From assembly GCA_013397075.1 (NCBI GenBank), contig VWZS01000240.1:1797421-1861420 (forward strand): 64,000 nucleotides of DNA, in the 5' to 3' direction. The notes beneath the pieces were generated by a model. It had not been told where the DNA came from. It saw only the letters and a program-made list of their open reading frames with translations, and did not search any database. The stretch is from Rhabdornis inornatus. Its lineage: Eukaryota; Chordata; Aves; Passeriformes; Rhabdornithidae. Shown one piece after another: positions 1 to 11,186 of this stretch; the stretch's first letter is position 1; every line of letters begins with the position of its first letter. A program made the translations under genes and the position numbers.

Positions 1-707
1 AGGAAAATAAATATAGTTAAAACCTGGAAATGAACAGGAATTCTCCCCTGGCTTTCAGCGCATTGAAGAGAAATCTGAAAAAAAATGGGCTAATAGCAAG
101 AACGTGAGAGTATTCAACTGATCTTGGAATTGAAATATGCAGAAAGTGCTCCTGTTACTGATAGCGAGATGCCTCCATTGCTCCATTCCTCTCCCCCTTT
201 CCCTGGTTTTTAGTTACAAATGCTTTGATTTTAAGGCAAAGGATAAATACTGTGTTTATACATGCTTTGTCACTTTTCCTTCAACAGTGTAGGGAGATGT
301 AAGTGGAACAGAAGGTACTGGGGGTAATGCAGTCAGGACATAATTTTTTATGGACATAAGGACATAAGGACAAAATTTTTTGAAATCAAGACTCACTAAC
401 TCTGTTATTAAGATCCAGACAGAGGCATACAGATAGGGACAAAACCCTTGCCTTCTGTAGAATATGTCCATGCGGTTTCCTGGGGTTTTTAAATTTTTGC
501 TTAGCTTATGCATAGTTTTATTTTTCTCAGAACTCCCCTGGTACAAATCAAATAGATATCTTACAATTTTGACACCTGCTCTGCTTCTTCTGAGCACCTA
601 ACTTGCTTGATTCCTCCTATGTGGTAGAGCCAATTAGAGTCACTTTCTCTAATAAAAGTCCTTTGTGATTCTCTATGTCTCTCAATGCTGAGATAAGGTA
701 ACCCTAA
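1..707. other. intergenic, nothing recognised
   Basis: AT-rich. A short cluster of ggacataa words at 336-372 is the only local repetition. The 113-codon minus frame (256-597) shows no family signature. Confidence 0.6.
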
Positions 708-1158
708 GTGGACAAACCCAAGGGTAGGGCCCAACACTTTGCTTTATTGAACCTCACACAATTGGCCTCAGCCCATTGATCCAGCCTGTCCAAATCTGTC
801 TGCAGAGCTTTCCTGCCCTCCAGCAGATCAACACCTCCATCCAACTTGGTGTCTGCTGACTAAGGGTGCATTCGACACCCCCATCCAGATAAAGATACCA
901 AAAGGGATTGAACACAAGACTGAGCCCTGGGGAACACCAGTAGCAATTGTGAGCCAAGTGGATTTGACTCCATTTGACACCACTCTTTGGCATCACCCAT
1001 TCAGACAGTTCTATACCCAACAAACACTGCATTGTCCAAGCCATGAGCAGACAGTTTCTGCAGGAGAATGCTGTGGGTAATAGTGTCAAATCCTTTGCTG
1101 AAGTTCAGGAAAAAAACATCTTTTCCTCATCTACTATGCTTGTCACTTTGACATAGAA
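708..1158 (-). mobile_element. CR1 LINE fragment (RT region), minus strand
   Basis: The plus strand carries the complement of the CR1 reverse-transcriptase region. Landmarks are ttggcctcagcccattgatc, gagccctggggaacaccag (complement of the PQGS block) and tcaaatcctttgctgaagtt, ending near gtcactttgacatagaa. The copy is heavily diverged, with internal deletions, and the frame is broken. It has neither the CR1 3' tail nor the 5' part, so it is an internal fragment. The left edge is uncertain by about 15 bases. Confidence 0.88.
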
Positions 1159-3096
1159 CATTCATTTATTAACAGAATAGTTATTTATTTAACAACACTA
1201 AAGTTTGGTTCCACACTGCTAGCAGCAAACTTTATGTGTAAGCCATACTTCCATTTGGCAAAAATATGAATTGCTCACCATTTGCCATGTCTACAGCTTT
1301 AAATGCTACAATTACAATGTATGAAAACACTAAGTGCCTTATTGAAAATGGAAAATCGTGAATTATCCTAGCTTTTCTTTGTAAAGCATCAGGATTGTTC
1401 ATTCATCCAGTGGCATTTGATGGCCTTTCTGAGAAGAAAAATACCAAATGGGCCTTGCATTTACTGCTGTGCAACGAACACTGTAGCTCCTGCACAAAAA
1501 AACACAATAATATTGGCTACAAAATTGCTAATTACGTGGACTTAATCATCTGTCTAGTAATAAAAGCACCTAATAAAACAGAGAAGAAGGATGAGATAAT
1601 GCTGTGGCTTTGGGAACTGTAAGATGGGAGGAATGAAGGCATATGGAAAGCATCCTGCGCCAAGTCTCACCAAAAAAGGACCAGAGTCAGAGGAGAGGGA
1701 TTGAAATGCACATTTAACTTATCCGAGAGATGTGCACAGGCACAGCACTGCAGGATTGTGCAGTGTGTGACAATCTGCCCATGCCCTGGTTCCTTCTCTG
1801 GCTGCATTTCACCTCTGCCACTGCCAGTCACATTTTCAAAAAATTACAAACCTGAATCAACAAGAGTCTTACAGAAAAATTTACCTAGCAATTAAAACTT
1901 ATTTTGAAAACCCTGAAGTGATAAAATGCATAAATCTGCAGGGAATGCCTGAGACACAGGAAGGAATAGGGCAGGGAAGAAGAACCCCCTCAGTTAACCA
2001 TAATCAAACGCTTTGATATTAAATGTACAGCTGCTGCATTGCACCCACAGAGTTTCAAAATAGTTAAAACAAGGTTTTCACTCCTTGGCCTTTAAAACAG
2101 GAAAAAATACTAAACCCCAAGTGAAACTGTGAAATAGAGAAGCCATTAAAGATATTCTCACAGTAGGACACAACAGGCCTTCTATTTAGTGGCTTACAGA
2201 TAATGGGTTTGCAAAGCACATAGTTATCAAGTAAATTGCAGATGAAGGAACTTAAAATAGTGATTTCAAATCTGTATTTCTTCAGCCTTGCTTTATTTAA
2301 GAAAAGTTTATCTAAAAATGTTTAGATACCAATTCTGGATTCTGGACCTGAAATTCCTTTCACATCCGTTTTACATGGTTATCTCATACATCCATGATCC
2401 CTTTCAAAAATATATACATCTTCACTTCTTCAGGTATAGCTTGACTTGTGTCCTCTGATTTCTAAAGAAGAGAGATATGGTGCTAGTGGTCATTGCACAT
2501 GTGCTCTGTATCCTGTTTTTCTCCACAACTAAATGTCCTTCTTGATGATTTCATAAGCATTTCAGTAGGTGTAAGGATACAAGCAAACACAGCATTTCAA
2601 GTGCAGATGCATTAATGCCATGTGTCTTGTAAACACTGTTGCTTTTTGTTCGTGCACTTACAATGTTTCACCAATTCCAGCCTGTGCTTCAATTTGCAAA
2701 TTTACGTTTATTTTTCTATTTTTATTTCTCCACCCATTTCTAAACTTGACTTCTAAAGAGCTAGTCCCCAGTTTCTATGCACCCTATTGATTTTGATTTT
2801 TTTTCCTGTGCCATATATATGGCCTTACACTTGCTGGTATTTAATCTTATGTCAGATGCAATTTTTCAGTCATGCACCTTCTAAGCATTTTTTTTTCTGA
2901 TTTTGTATGATGAATGTTCTAATCCTTGCCCATATCTTTATTTTCTTGGGTATTATCTCACTGCTCTAGACCAGCCCATATCTTCACATTCGCAGCCAGC
3001 CCCCCGTGAAAGCTGTTGCCTGTTGTATACTTACATAAGTTTGCCAAAGGTCTCAGAACAGTCACTTGCTCTGAGACCTGACATTACACAAAGTAG

Positions 3097-3138
3097 TGCT
3101 CAAGGTCATCATTGTGCTCAAGGTCATCATTATGCTCA
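3097..3138. repeat. 18-bp tandem duplication
   Basis: tgctcaaggtcatcattg (3097-3114) is repeated as tgctcaaggtcatcatta (3115-3132), followed by a partial third unit tgctca. Confidence 0.95.
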
Positions 3139-3479
3139 GCTCCTTTCCTTCCACTTTGTCCAGCTCATTTTGACATTTCTAGGCTCTAACAGCTGCTTCT
3201 CCTATTGGAAAATGTAAAATACTGTGAAAAGGCAGTGGGAAAATACTTCAGTGGAAGAAAACCAGCTCTGTACTCCTTCATATGTTGCTCTCCTTTGATG
3301 ATATCACAGGTCTAAAGAAGTGCTTTCACACCTGCTATCAGTAGGACTGCTGTAAGTTACTCCTCTATATTCTCTCTTCTTTCTCCTTTAAGGTGCAAAT
3401 TTTACACAGCATTTTCTATAGGCATGAGTTGGTAATTAAATACCAATTAAGGCATTTCTTATCACAGCAGCTGTCAGTG

Positions 3480-3695
3480 ATCCCCTCTGCCAGCAGCCCA
3501 GCACCACAGCCCAGGCAGCTGCTGGGCAGGACACGGAGCAGGCAGCCAGCGCATCCCTCCCTACCCGGCGTGATGCAGATCCTGAGCCCTGCACCTGGGC
3601 TCATCCTCTCACCTGGGCTCGGCTGCTTCCCTGCACTGCCCAGCTGCAGCTTCAGACAGATTCCACTTTGCACTGAGCTCGCTACACCAGGGTCT
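3480..3695. other. GC-rich patch of unknown nature
   Basis: About 215 bp rich in CAG/CTG-type words (cagcagcccagcaccacag, ggcagctgctgggcagg). Frames are open on both strands (162 codons on plus at 3393-3881, 108 on minus), as expected of GC-rich sequence lacking TA-containing stops. No protein similarity is recognised. Confidence 0.4.
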
Positions 3696-6489
3696 TGTAA
3701 GTTGGCTCTGATAGTCTCACCTGAAGTAGAAATACCCTTCATTTTTATATTAACTTTTCTTTTTCCTTCTTATCACTGCTGGCTTTTTTGCTCTCTGTGG
3801 AATGACACAAACTTCCCACAAATTTTTTCTTCAAACAAATGCAGGTTTCTTCCACTTGGTTGGCATTTTCCTTGTGTATAGATTATGGTTCACATTAAAA
3901 TTGAATTGAAATATTTTATGACATTAAAAGTACTGGATGGCAAAAGGAAAAGAAATCTACCTTGACCTGTCCTTTATCACTCTTGGCAGATGCTGTTGCA
4001 GTTTATCTGACATTTTGGCATCTCTAACTGATTTCTTTTGGCAAATCATTGACTGAGTTTTTTTAGACACTTGGGTTTTTCACTGTTTTGGTTTTTGGGG
4101 TTTTTTTTGTAAATAAGTATGCATGGTCTACACTACAGCATGTTAGCTTGGTTAAAGAGCTTTTTCTCCATTTTTCCACAAATACTGTTCTGTTGCAAAT
4201 GAAGTCGTAGGGCATTGGTTTTCTGCATGTCTTTGTAAATTGACTCTGCTTTTTGTTGTTGATGTTGTTGTGTCCCCTCCCTCTTCCCTCTGTCTTCTTC
4301 ATATTTCTATGGCTGGAAGACAAAACTGAGCTGGTTATTGAGACAGTATCATTTATTTGTGTTCTTTAAGCAGGCTGTAGCAGAGCCAGAAGATAATGGG
4401 CACCTCATTTATTCAGGCTTTGAATGATCATATTTAATTCCCAGTGACAGCTGTCTTCACCATATTAGCATTGCAAATCAGCACTGTTTTGTAATGGCCT
4501 TCTATTGAACATGATTCAATTATGTGTGGTCCGTAGCGAGGCAGGATACGGTCTTAGTATCTATAGCAATATTTCTGCAAGCTGCTGCTCTTTACACTGC
4601 TCACATTTAAGCTGTCTGTTTATCACAATGCTTTCCTTGAACTACACTGAACTCTCTTCATTTTGCAGCGAAATAAAGAAGAATGAATATAATTTGTAAA
4701 AGCAGTTATCTGGTCAGCTATATTACATAGCCTATCTTCTTTACACATGCCTGGAATCAGGAAACACTTGTTAAAATAATTGTTATTATACCTAAAACAT
4801 TTATATTACAAAAGTCATTAAAACAGATTTAAATTATTATACAGTATTAGATGGTACTACATACTAAAGCTCAATGCTGGCTTGAAGAAAAATTGTAATA
4901 ACATATCAAACAGTGTTTTGTCATAGTTTTCCAAGAAAAGGGCAGTAAGATTTAACTTTTCTAAAAGATGTTAAAAGTCATAAAATTTAAAGTCCTATTT
5001 CATTTACTGTGGAATGGCTAAATCCTATGCCCCATATATTCTTCTCTTCCAGCATCATGAGCTGACGTATGCCTATGACATTTCAGACTATGCTGTTGAA
5101 GGCCTGGATTTCAGGCCCATAGCTTAAAAGGTGTGTGTGTTTGTAATAATATAAAAACCCTTATAAATTCTGATTCCAACTGTAAGATAAGTTCTCCTAT
5201 TTTGTTAGGCGGCCTCAAAAAGAAAAGCTTTCTCTGTACAAATTCAGCAAATACATGCTTCAGTCAGTGCAAGGCAAAGCACAAACCTTACTCTTTTCCT
5301 CAGGTTTTCTATTCCTATGTTCTCTACAATAGTCAGGTTTTTTCTTGCAGAAATCTCTTTATACACAATACAATTGTCTCCAGCCCCAGGGCTCCCTTCA
5401 TCTTAAAGATGAATCTTTCACCTTATTGGTGAAAAGTGCACCTATAGCAGAAATACATTGTTATTCCACAAACTAGAGTGCTGGGCCATCATTCTGAAGC
5501 ATTTGGTAGATCAACAAGATGGAAGGTTTTTTAATCATATACTGACCTTGAACTGTTTAAAGATGCTTTCTAGGTAATTGCAACAGAGGAGTTGACATTT
5601 CCAGCTTGAGGTTGGTCCAGCCAAAGATGCCCCAGGTGGGGTGGAAGATGCTAACCATACTGCTTCCTCCAGTGACACTGCATTGGGTACCACTGTGCAT
5701 ATATCACATTCATCCACCTTTTTAAAGATTAATTAATGTTTTTTTCTCTTTTTTAAGTCTTTATTCAAAACTTTCCTCTCCACTGTCTCCTTCAATGATT
5801 CTGTTGCCTTTTTGCAAAGATTCAATACATGTTAATTGATTGATTGCATTCCTATCTTCATTTATGAGATTTTACTGCATTTTTGGAACCAGAGGACTTA
5901 TGTGAAAATAATGACTGCTTCATCACTCACATGGGGGTTCACTGCATTTTTTTAAAGCAAGATCCATTTGTTGTTAATGACTGGGTTTTTTAATGTACAT
6001 AAAATTGTACACACCTACCTGGGAAACAAACTGGAGATCATGGAAGCAGTTTCATTTATTTTTATCATGCCTACTGCATAAAAAAACCCAACTATGTATG
6101 CACAAGAAAATACCTGTATCATGTGCTATTTTTGCACATGGTCCTTCATGAAGCCACTCCAAGAGCCCAACAAGAGTCAGTTACATTAACAAGGTCTCAG
6201 GCCCCAGTGTAAGAGGTATTTAGAGATAGAGTGCCCATTAATTACATGCAATGTCAAAGTCTGCTCTGCTCAGACATCCAGAAAAGGAAGGTGTCTCCAT
6301 TTTATTACACTACTTGAGTCTTTCAACTGGCTAAAAACTGTTTACAAAGGGAATCAAATAATACAGATAATGGATAATGGCATAAACCAGTCTCTACCAT
6401 GAATTTTTAGAGTCACATTCTCTAAACTCCTCACAGACAACCAGAGATTTTTTAAAATTAGGAGGAAGTTGTTCTGGTTCATACATTTT

Positions 6490-6511
6490 TCTCTCTCTCT
6501 TTTTTTTTTTT
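6490..6511. repeat. (TC)n-poly(T) tract
   Basis: Five TC units run into a poly(T) stretch. A simple repeat. Confidence 0.85.
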
Positions 6512-6753
6512 GTAATATTATCTTGAAAGATTTAAATTAAAACTCTTTTTCTTAACACAAACTAACAACAGGGATAAAACTTTGTTTAAGGATGAATAAT
6601 GGAACAAGGTGAAAGACGAAAGGAAAGCAAAAGCACACATTACAAGCTCTACTGGGAAGAACACAGTGGAAGGCTTTATAAAACAAAGTGAAGAAAAAAC
6701 AAGATCTTATCTGTGTTCTTCAGTTCTTTCTGAAGAGAGAAGTAGTAAATGGC

Positions 6754-6825
6754 AAAATGGGTATTTCCCCATTCTGGAAAAGTGGGAATTTCCAAATTTT
6801 GGTCAAATGGATATTTCCGTTATGC
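6754..6825. repeat. three degenerate 24-25 bp units
   Basis: aaaatgggtatttccccatt, aaaagtgggaatttccaaat and tcaaatggatatttccgtta follow one another about 50 bp upstream of the ERVL-type LTR. The similarity is loose and could be chance. Confidence 0.4.
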
Positions 6826-6874
6826 TTAGTAAACAATTCAGCTATGTCAGGCATGAAGAAAACTTGTGCGTGTC

Positions 6875-7493
6875 TGTCTTTGGTTTGACTTGGATAGAGT
6901 TGATTTCCTTTTTAGTAGCTGGTACACTGCTCTGTTTTGGATTCTGTATGAGAATAATGTTGATTACACACTGATATTTTAGGTGTTGCTAAGTGGTGCT
7001 TATCCCAAGTCAAGCTCTTTCAGTGTTTCATGCTCTGCCAGTGAGGAGGTACAAAAATCTGGGAGGGAGCCTGGCCAGGACAGCTGACCAAACTGACCAA
7101 AGGGATGATTGACAATATAGAATGTCATTCCCAATGTATATAAACTGGGGGGATTTGGGCAGGGGGAACTGGGCACTGCTTGAGGGCAGGCTGTACATCT
7201 GTCAGGGGATGGTGAGCAATTCTATTGTGTATCACTTGTTGTTTTTGGGGTTTATTAACCCTCTCTCTCTTTTTTATGTACCTTTTCCTCCTCTGTATGC
7301 TTCTCCATATTCTTATTCTTATTCTTATTCTTATTCTTATTCTTAACTTTGTTTCTAAGTTACTAAACTGCTGTTATCTCACCCCACAAGTTTTATTTTC
7401 TTATAATTCTCCCACCTACCCCACCGAGGAAGGGCATGGAGTGCGTGAGTAGCTGCAGGGTACTTAGCTGCTGGCTGGGGTTAAAATGCAACA
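6875..7493 (+). mobile_element. ERVL-type solo LTR (avian)
   Basis: Strong resemblance, from memory, to the widespread avian ERVL LTR. It begins TGTCTTTGGTTTGACTTGG, continues through agttgatttcctttttagta, gagaataatgttgattacac and ctgccagtgaggaggt, has a TATA box (tatataaactgg at about 7137) and gtgagcaattctattgtg, and ends gctggggttaaaatgcaaca. Ends are TG...CA. The expected 5-bp target duplication is imperfect: gtgtc on the left, atatc on the right. There is no internal retroviral sequence on either side, so it is a solo LTR. A TTCTTA hexamer array has expanded in its 3' half. Confidence 0.85.
7310..7345. repeat. (TTCTTA)n hexanucleotide array inside the LTR
   Basis: Six uninterrupted TTCTTA units in the pyrimidine-rich 3' half of the LTR, where related LTRs carry an ATT-rich stretch. 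Confidence 0.95.
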
Positions 7494-9053
7494 ATATCAA
7501 AATATGTCCCTTTCTTACCACGGTCTTTCACCTCAGAAAAATTGTGGCTAAAAGAAAAAAGTGACTAAAAATAAAAAGCCAGGGGAAAACCTACACTGTG
7601 GGAGGTCCTGGTGAGGCTCCTCGTGGAGCATAATGCCATACTGCACCAGTCTGTCACATGGTCATACGGTATGACCCTTCTAGATCATTCTCAGGTGCAC
7701 ATTTTTGGATATTGACCTTTGCATAAAATATTTTTCACTGTTTCTTTGTCTAGGGGAATGTGGTTTCTCTTACCGCAGTATCTTCCTCTCATCTAATTTC
7801 ACACACACACAATCACTATTAACTCAAATTTGAAACTTACAAATGCTTGCACTCCTACAGGTTTCCTGAGGACCAGCAATAAAGTCTAAAAGACAGGAAT
7901 GTACATCTGCCCCAGAGGTGCACAAATAGCCTTTGCAGCTGCCAATGCAGCTGGCACAAACACTGGCAGGAGGTCCATGTCTGGCACCCACATCACTGCT
8001 TGGTTTAGGACACTAGAGAGGACTTAGAGAGAGATGGAAAAGGGACTGCAATAGTGGATGCAGTAGACCCCAATCCATAGACACCCAGGCTCCATTGATT
8101 TTATCACTCAGGAGAAACTTTTTTACTCTGAAATAAGTAAGCTCTTTTTACATGAGAACAACACAAACAAAACATCACCTCCTGAATGTGCATTGCTGTT
8201 ATGTAAGAGTGGTCATACTTAAAGTCAATTACCACAGAAAACCAGGGAGTTTCTTTCTGTATTGCTGTATGTAATGGATACTAATGACAACTTCCTCCAC
8301 CTGTCATGTAATTTGGTGTAATTAATGTAATTTGTTCTGGTAATTGTAAGAAGGTCAGGATCAGAGTTCATGAAATATGAATCACTTCCACATATTCAAT
8401 ATTTATCATCCTGTGCTACCCACACATGCCATTATTATACAAATAATTGAGAAACAAGAAAGGTTTCTATAAGATAAAATAAAATAAAATAAAATATAAT
8501 AAAATAAAATAAAATAAAATAAAATAAAATAAAATAAAATAAAATAAAATAAAATAAAATAAATAAAATAAACCTTTCATAAAAGTAAGGAAAGGCAAAG
8601 TAAATCCCTTAACACCTTATTGCTCAGCCAGAGGTTCATGTTCTGTAGCATTCATATAGCATAGGCCACCACTCCAAAATCTAGAAGTGCCAGCCTTCCA
8701 AAATCATTACTTATCAACTGCATTGCACTAGCACTTTGTTTATGCTACTTGCCCCTGCCTCAGACAACTTATTTTGTGAAGTACAGGGGAAATTAATGCA
8801 GGCATCAGTGGGGGAGATAGAGCAACCAGCATTGCTCAGCTTGATCTCAGGAGACTGTGCTCATGCTCTCATGTATTAGTCTTAGTTAAGAAGAATATTA
8901 AGCAGGGATTTGGAGGATAATGGAGTATATCAGGTCTGCTTATGGGGATATTCCCGTTTCCCAGCTTAAGGGTAGGTATAGGAACACTACAGGCAAAAAC
9001 CCAAATGTGTCTGCCTGTAACTTCAACAATTAGGTGGAGAAGGCTGGGCCTCA
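7494..9053. other. intergenic
   Basis: It holds the AAAAT microsatellite (8474-8572) and a short CA run near 7800. Otherwise no recognised feature. Confidence 0.6.
8474..8572. repeat. (AAAAT)n pentanucleotide microsatellite
   Basis: About 99 bp of ATAAA/AAAAT units with one ATATAAT interruption near 8495 and a final 4-bp unit. The tract is bounded by aaaggttt (8459-8466) and its inverted copy aaaccttt (8570-8577). Confidence 0.97.
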
Positions 9054-9326
9054 ATTAGGTTTTCTAAATCTGATCACAGATTTTCTGGCCTTCCTTCTGC
9101 ATCTGCATATTTGATAGTCTTCAGATTTATTTATTGATTTGAAAAGGTGCTTTCTGATCTATCCCCTGTCTGGTTGCATGTAGTAGTGCTATGTTTTCCT
9201 GAAGCTGCTGTTGTTTGTGATGAATAGGAACTACTGGAATAATCTGTAGTGATGCTAATTCACATTCACTTGTAGTGCTGCTGCCTAGATACACAGTAAT
9301 TGTTCCAGAGCCAACTGGAGCTTGCT
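9054..9326 (-). repeat. unclassified interspersed repeat, copy 1 (inverted partner at 13244-13505)
   Basis: The minus strand of this block aligns almost end to end with the plus strand at 13244-13505. Shared 20-mers include tatctaggcagcagcactac, aagtgaatgtgaattagcat and ggggatagatcagaaagcac. I judge identity at about 85-90% with a few short indels. In one minus-strand frame this copy reads through about 75 codons to a stop, with a segment LGSSTTSECELASLQIIP. I cannot place it in a family: it is not CR1, not the LTRs here, and has no poly(A) tail. Confidence 0.8.
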
Positions 9327-9929
9327 GTTCACCCTCAGAGTTGAAGATAAGGTCCTAAGTATGCTGCAAACTGTTGGGAAATGCTTCGAAAATTATTCAA
9401 CAGCTGAAGTTTAGCGAAGCAAGGGGAGATGGATTTTGCAAAACAGGGGAATTAAAAGTAATAGGAACACAGGAAGGAAGACCTTTGCAGCAATATGAAG
9501 AATTGCCAGAGGAACAAAATTACAAAAAAATATAAAAAGTATGCCATAGTAATGGAGTCACAAGACAATGCCAACTTCTGCTCATGAAAAGACGGGAAAG
9601 ATTTGAAACACTGCAGAAAGGATCATCAAGACAGCCTGAATGGGAAAAATAACCCACATAGCAAACCCATGCTTTGTGCCTCACTGAAAGTCTAGCAGCA
9701 TTCATACTCAGAAAATGAAATTGTAGGCTGGAATTATAATCAAAGGTTACTAGGTATCTCTGAATTGAACATGAGTTCACAGGTCTCTTGGAGGCAATAC
9801 GAGAAAGTTGGTCTAAGATTTCAATTTGGACAAAATAATTCAAGACTGGCATAGAGAGACAGGCTTGTGAAGCCTTTTCTAAAAGGTTGTCAAATTCATA
9901 TTTTTACAGGCAGATATGTAGTGATACAA
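9327..9929. other. intergenic, between repeat copy 1 and CR1 fragment A
   Basis: It carries a 110-codon minus-strand frame (9520-9852) without recognisable motifs. It could belong to a larger element that includes the repeat at 9054-9326, but the partner locus at 13 kb shows no matching extension. Confidence 0.45.
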
Positions 9930-10530
9930 TTCACCCAGGCCATCAGCAAAGGTGTTAAACAGGACCGGCCCAGCACTGAGCCCTGGGGAATCCCACTGGT
10001 GACCGGCTGCCAGCTGGATGTAGCTCCTTCCACCACCCCTCTCTGGGCCCGACCATCCAGCCTGTTTGTGACCCAGGGAGAGCACACCTGTCCAAGCTTC
10101 TCCAGGAGAATGCTGTGGGACACAGTATCAAAGGCTTTGCTGGAGTCCAGGTAGACAACACCCACAGCCTTTCCCTCATCTACTAGGTGGCTCAGCTGCC
10201 TATAAAAGGTCAGGCTGATCAAGCAGGACCTGCCTTTTCTAAACCCATTCTGGCTGGACCTGATCCCCAGCTTGTCCTGTACGTGCCTTGTGATGCACTC
10301 AAGGTAATCTGCTCCATAACCTTTCCTGGCACCAAGGTCAGGCTGACATGCCTGTATCCTCCTTCTAACTCTTCTTGTAGGTAAGCATCACAAAGGCTAA
10401 CTTCAGCTGTCTGATACCTCCCTGGTTACCCAGAACTGATGGTAAAAGAGGGAAAGTGTCTTGGTGAACAATATCAACAGGTTTCTTGCTGAGCAATTCC
10501 TAGGTGGATCCCATCTGGCCATGCAGACAG
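9930..10530 (-). mobile_element. CR1 LINE fragment A (RT region), minus strand
   Basis: On the minus strand a frame at 9896-10222 holds CR1 reverse-transcriptase blocks: SSKAFDTVSHSILLEKL, a DGRAQR motif and SGIPQGSVLG (the conserved PQGS box). The catalytic region beyond is lost where CR1 homology stops abruptly at 9930. The first 423 bp (9930-10352) are identical to 18696-19118. From 10353 to about 10530 (ending near ggtggatcccatctggcc) the copy is ordinary diverged CR1. It lacks the 3' end, which is unusual for a CR1 insertion. Confidence 0.92.
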
Positions 10531-10805
10531 CACAAAATCTAGTAAACCCCGAGAATGATTTTGGAAAGCACAATGTATCCATTTGGAAAAGATTCTGCAG
10601 TTACTCCATCTACAATCTTCTGCAAGTCAATTCCTTCACCAAATATCCTACCCAAATAAATTGATGTCCTTGTGATCACTTGTTATGGAGTTTTTGGGAA
10701 ACCAAAAGCAATAGTTTCTCAACATTTTCTTAATATGATTTAATGAAGGCTATTGCAATGAACCACCAGCACTTTAAAAGGTGTAACTTATCACTGGTAG
10801 TTACT

Positions 10806-11180
10806 TGTAGGTACTCATTTAGGAGAGCCAGCCTGAAAAATATTCCAGGCCAGAGCTTCTGAGCTCTGTTCCCAGCTGGTCCAGATGAAGGCCAGGGAAC
10901 ATCTCTCCCAGGCTGATAACTTGGTCAAAATAGAGAGGAATTAATAACAAGATAGAACTCCTGTTGTGTGCGTGACCAGGCCCTGGGAACGAGGTGTCTT
11001 CTCTCTGAACCAATCATCTTTTTCTGCTCTTGGAGTTACGAGTCATGTTATAAAAAACAATGTGTTTCTGAATAAACTTGTCTGTCTCTCTCTCTCTTTC
11101 CTATCATGAGAGATGACCATGTAGCTGTGCATCTTATATTTGCCACATCTAAGGGGTTAATACCCCTTTCCACGGCTACA
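10806..11180 (+). mobile_element. solo LTR, ERVK-like by target-site length (375 bp)
   Basis: Ends form the inverted repeat TGTAG (10806-10810) and CTACA (11176-11180). Flanks are gttact (10800-10805) and tttact (11181-11186), a 6-bp target duplication with one mismatch; six bases is typical of class II (beta-like) avian ERVs. Internal promoter and processing motifs are in order: accaatca (CCAAT box, 11009), TATAAAA (11049-11055), AATAAA (11071-11076), a CT-rich run (11081-11101) and a hairpin aaggggt-taat-acccctt (11151-11168). The short TATA-to-AATAAA spacing suits a short R region. No gag, pol or env sequence adjoins it. I do not recognise the named subfamily. Confidence 0.75.
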
Positions 11181-11186
11181 TTTACT

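Larger units (their letters stand above)
1159..6753. other. intergenic desert
   Basis: Apart from the GC-rich patch at 3480-3695 and the tandem duplication at 3097-3138, I see no gene, RNA or repeat I can name. The frames present are short and compositionally ordinary. Confidence 0.6.

Noticed and set aside
3393..3881. 162-codon plus-strand open frame
   Set aside because: It lies over a GC-rich patch with frames open on both strands and no recognisable domain or splice-site-bounded conserved core.
6609..6974. 121-codon frame upstream of and into the ERVL-type LTR
   Set aside because: It runs across the LTR boundary, so the joined peptide cannot be a conserved protein, and it contains degenerate tandem units.
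7122..7346. 74-codon frame ending in Tyr-Ser repeats as a protein
   Set aside because: The repeat residues are the translated TTCTTA array inside an LTR.
9520..9852. 110-codon minus frame near the unclassified repeat
   Set aside because: Cys/Trp/Phe-rich composition typical of a chance frame, with no domain and no second copy.
9896..10222. Minus frame with reverse-transcriptase motifs as an active gene
   Set aside because: It is a fragment of CR1 with the catalytic part missing; annotated as mobile element, not as a gene.
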